From Sulfurovum sp. (lineage in GTDB: Bacteria; Campylobacterota; Campylobacteria; Campylobacterales; Sulfurovaceae), in assembly GCA_026985755.1 (NCBI GenBank), contig JALSPX010000264.1, positions 1 through 7,156 on the forward strand: 7,156 nt of DNA, given 5' to 3'. The notes under the pieces were generated by a model. The model did not search any database and was not told the origin of the DNA. It worked only from the letters and a program-made list of their open reading frames with translations. Both the position numbers and the translations under genes were made by a program. Each line of letters opens with the position of its first letter. Within the stretch, counting starts at the first letter, position 1. This document shows, one piece after another, positions 6,566 to 7,156 of the stretch.

Positions 6566-6986
6566 AACACAAATAGCAAAAATTATAGAAGCCAATGGTG
6601 CTGCACTCTATGATACAGAGATAGTCACAGAATTTGATGAAACCATTTACCGTGTACTCATCACCAAAGAAGGCGGCGTAAACTTGGATTTATGTGCCAC
6701 TATTTCACACGAACTCTCACCTTTTTTGGACGTCAATCCACCGATGAATCAAGCCTATAGATTAGAGATTTCTTCCCCAGGTATCGAGAGAAAACTTATC
6801 AAACCCGTGCATTTTAAAAATGCCATTGGAGAAAAAGTAAAGCTAAAAATCAACAATGGTGACAAAGTAAAAGGCATACTTGTCTCCGCAGACAACGATG
6901 GTATCGTAGTGGAGACAAAGCAAGGTGAAGAGGGGTTTGTATACAGTGAACTCAATACCTGTAAGACGTATTTTGATTGGAATTAA
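6555..6986 (+). CDS. rimP: 30S maturation factor RimP
   Basis: RimP assists early assembly of the 30S subunit. The 143-residue product has the two expected parts: an N-terminal alpha/beta domain (about 1-82) containing the most conserved motif YRLEISSPGIERKL (68-81), and a C-terminal SH3-like barrel (about 84-143). The helix CATISHELSPFLD (47-59), which precedes the signature, matches the family's layout. AGGAGAG (6541-6547) sits seven bases before the ATG at 6555, inside the end of rbfA, and the two genes overlap by 11 bases, so translation is very likely coupled. E. coli RimP has about 150 residues, so this is full length. Here rimP follows infB-rbfA, whereas many other bacteria place it at the front of the nusA-infB operon. 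Confidence 0.92.
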   Translation: MSLETQIAKIIEANGAALYDTEIVTEFDETIYRVLITKEGGVNLDLCATISHELSPFLDVNPPMNQAYRLEISSPGIERKLIKPVHFKNAIGEKVKLKINNGDKVKGILVSADNDGIVVETKQGEEGFVYSELNTCKTYFDWN

Positions 6987-7008
6987 TCTTTAGGGAGTGC
7001 CCTCTAGA
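6987..7008 (+). other. Small intergenic hairpin between rimP and ribD
   Basis: AGGG (6992-6995) pairs with CCCT (7000-7003) around an AGTG loop. A second short helix, TCT (6987-6989) with AGA (7006-7008), could stack below a two-by-two internal loop. It lies immediately after the rimP stop and six bases before the ribD ribosome-binding site. No T run follows it on either strand, so it is not an ordinary terminator. It could be an mRNA processing or stability element, or chance. Confidence 0.3.
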
Positions 7009-7013
7009 TAAAA

Positions 7014-7019
7014 AAGGAG
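7014..7019 (+). promoter_or_regulatory. Ribosome-binding site that fixes the ribD GTG start
   Basis: AAGGAG within an A-rich run lies five bases before GTG 7025. The in-frame ATG at 7043 has no comparable site and would remove the conserved first residues, so the GTG is the better start. Confidence 0.8.
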
Positions 7020-7024
7020 TTGCA

Positions 7025-7156
7025 GTGAACGATGAATTTTATATGCAACTCGCCCTTGATGAAGCTTGGAAATACCAAGGCTTAACCTATCCCAATCCTG
7101 CCGTGGGTGCCGTAATTACCCTAGATGGCAAAATCTTAGCCATTGCAGCACACCAA
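7025..7156 (+). CDS. ribD: Riboflavin biosynthesis protein RibD, N-terminal deaminase part (3' end outside window)
   Basis: RibD is usually a two-domain enzyme: an N-terminal zinc deaminase and a C-terminal reductase that act on the pyrimidine intermediate of riboflavin synthesis. Only the first 44 codons are inside the window. They read from GTG 7025 as VNDEFYMQLALDEAW and continue to YPNPAVGAVI (24-33) and AAHQ at the edge. This matches the RibD opening: the D-x-x-Y-M start, the PNPxVGAVI substrate-binding loop and the histidine corresponding to E. coli GYHQ. The zinc-binding HAE and PCxxxG..PPC motifs would lie beyond the edge, so activity and the presence of the reductase domain cannot be judged. 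Cytosine-rich codons (GCC, CCC, ACC) are noticeably more common than in the upstream genes, though 44 codons is a small sample. The gap to rimP is 38 bases with no visible promoter or FMN riboswitch, so it is probably read through from the infB unit. Confidence 0.88.
   Translation, partial: MNDEFYMQLALDEAWKYQGLTYPNPAVGAVITLDGKILAIAAHQ

Noticed and set aside
1..7156. Mobile element, CRISPR array, toxin-antitoxin, defence system or tRNA/rRNA gene
   Set aside because: The window is almost entirely filled by conserved housekeeping genes. The largest gap is 147 bases, and no suitable repeats, transposase motifs or RNA folds were seen.

Overview
The window is a continuous run of plus-strand housekeeping genes from an AT-rich bacterium. 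Gene order and protein lengths point to the Campylobacterota (Epsilonproteobacteria): lpxC, a short TsaB-like protein, thrB, ylxR, infB, rbfA, rimP is the order I recall in Campylobacter and Helicobacter. The ribD after rimP suggests a Sulfurovum- or Sulfurimonas-like member rather than either of those two. This placement rests on recall, not on a search.

Layout. Bases 2-778 hold the 3' part of an M23 (LytM-type) peptidoglycan peptidase whose start lies outside the window. The 147-base gap that follows has a weak terminator-like stem-loop and then a well-formed sigma70 promoter (TTGCAA, 17 bases, TATAAT) for lpxC. LpxC (926-1813), the TsaB-like protein (about 1788-2264) and ThrB (2277-3158) are packed with overlaps or tiny gaps and look like one transcription unit. 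A 35-base gap after thrB contains a small hairpin with a T tract and an extended TATAAT box almost touching the ylxR start codon, so a second unit probably begins there. That unit is ylxR (3194-3436), infB (3429-6161), rbfA (6173-6565), rimP (6555-6986) and the first 44 codons of ribD (7025-7156 and beyond).

How the genes fit together. The left side serves the cell envelope (peptidoglycan trimming, lipid A synthesis). The middle pairs a probable t6A tRNA-modification subunit with homoserine kinase, a step in making threonine, which is the t6A substrate. The right side is a translation module: an RNA-binding YlxR protein, initiation factor IF2, and the 30S maturation factors RbfA and RimP. It is followed by riboflavin synthesis.

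I found no mobile element, CRISPR array, RNA gene, tandem repeat or defence cassette, and no evidence for an undescribed system. The points most worth a second look are the degenerate TsaB-like protein with its non-ATG start inside lpxC, the compact terminator/promoter at the ylxR start, two start-site corrections (lpxC and the M23 gene), and an unusually good internal ribosome-binding site in thrB.
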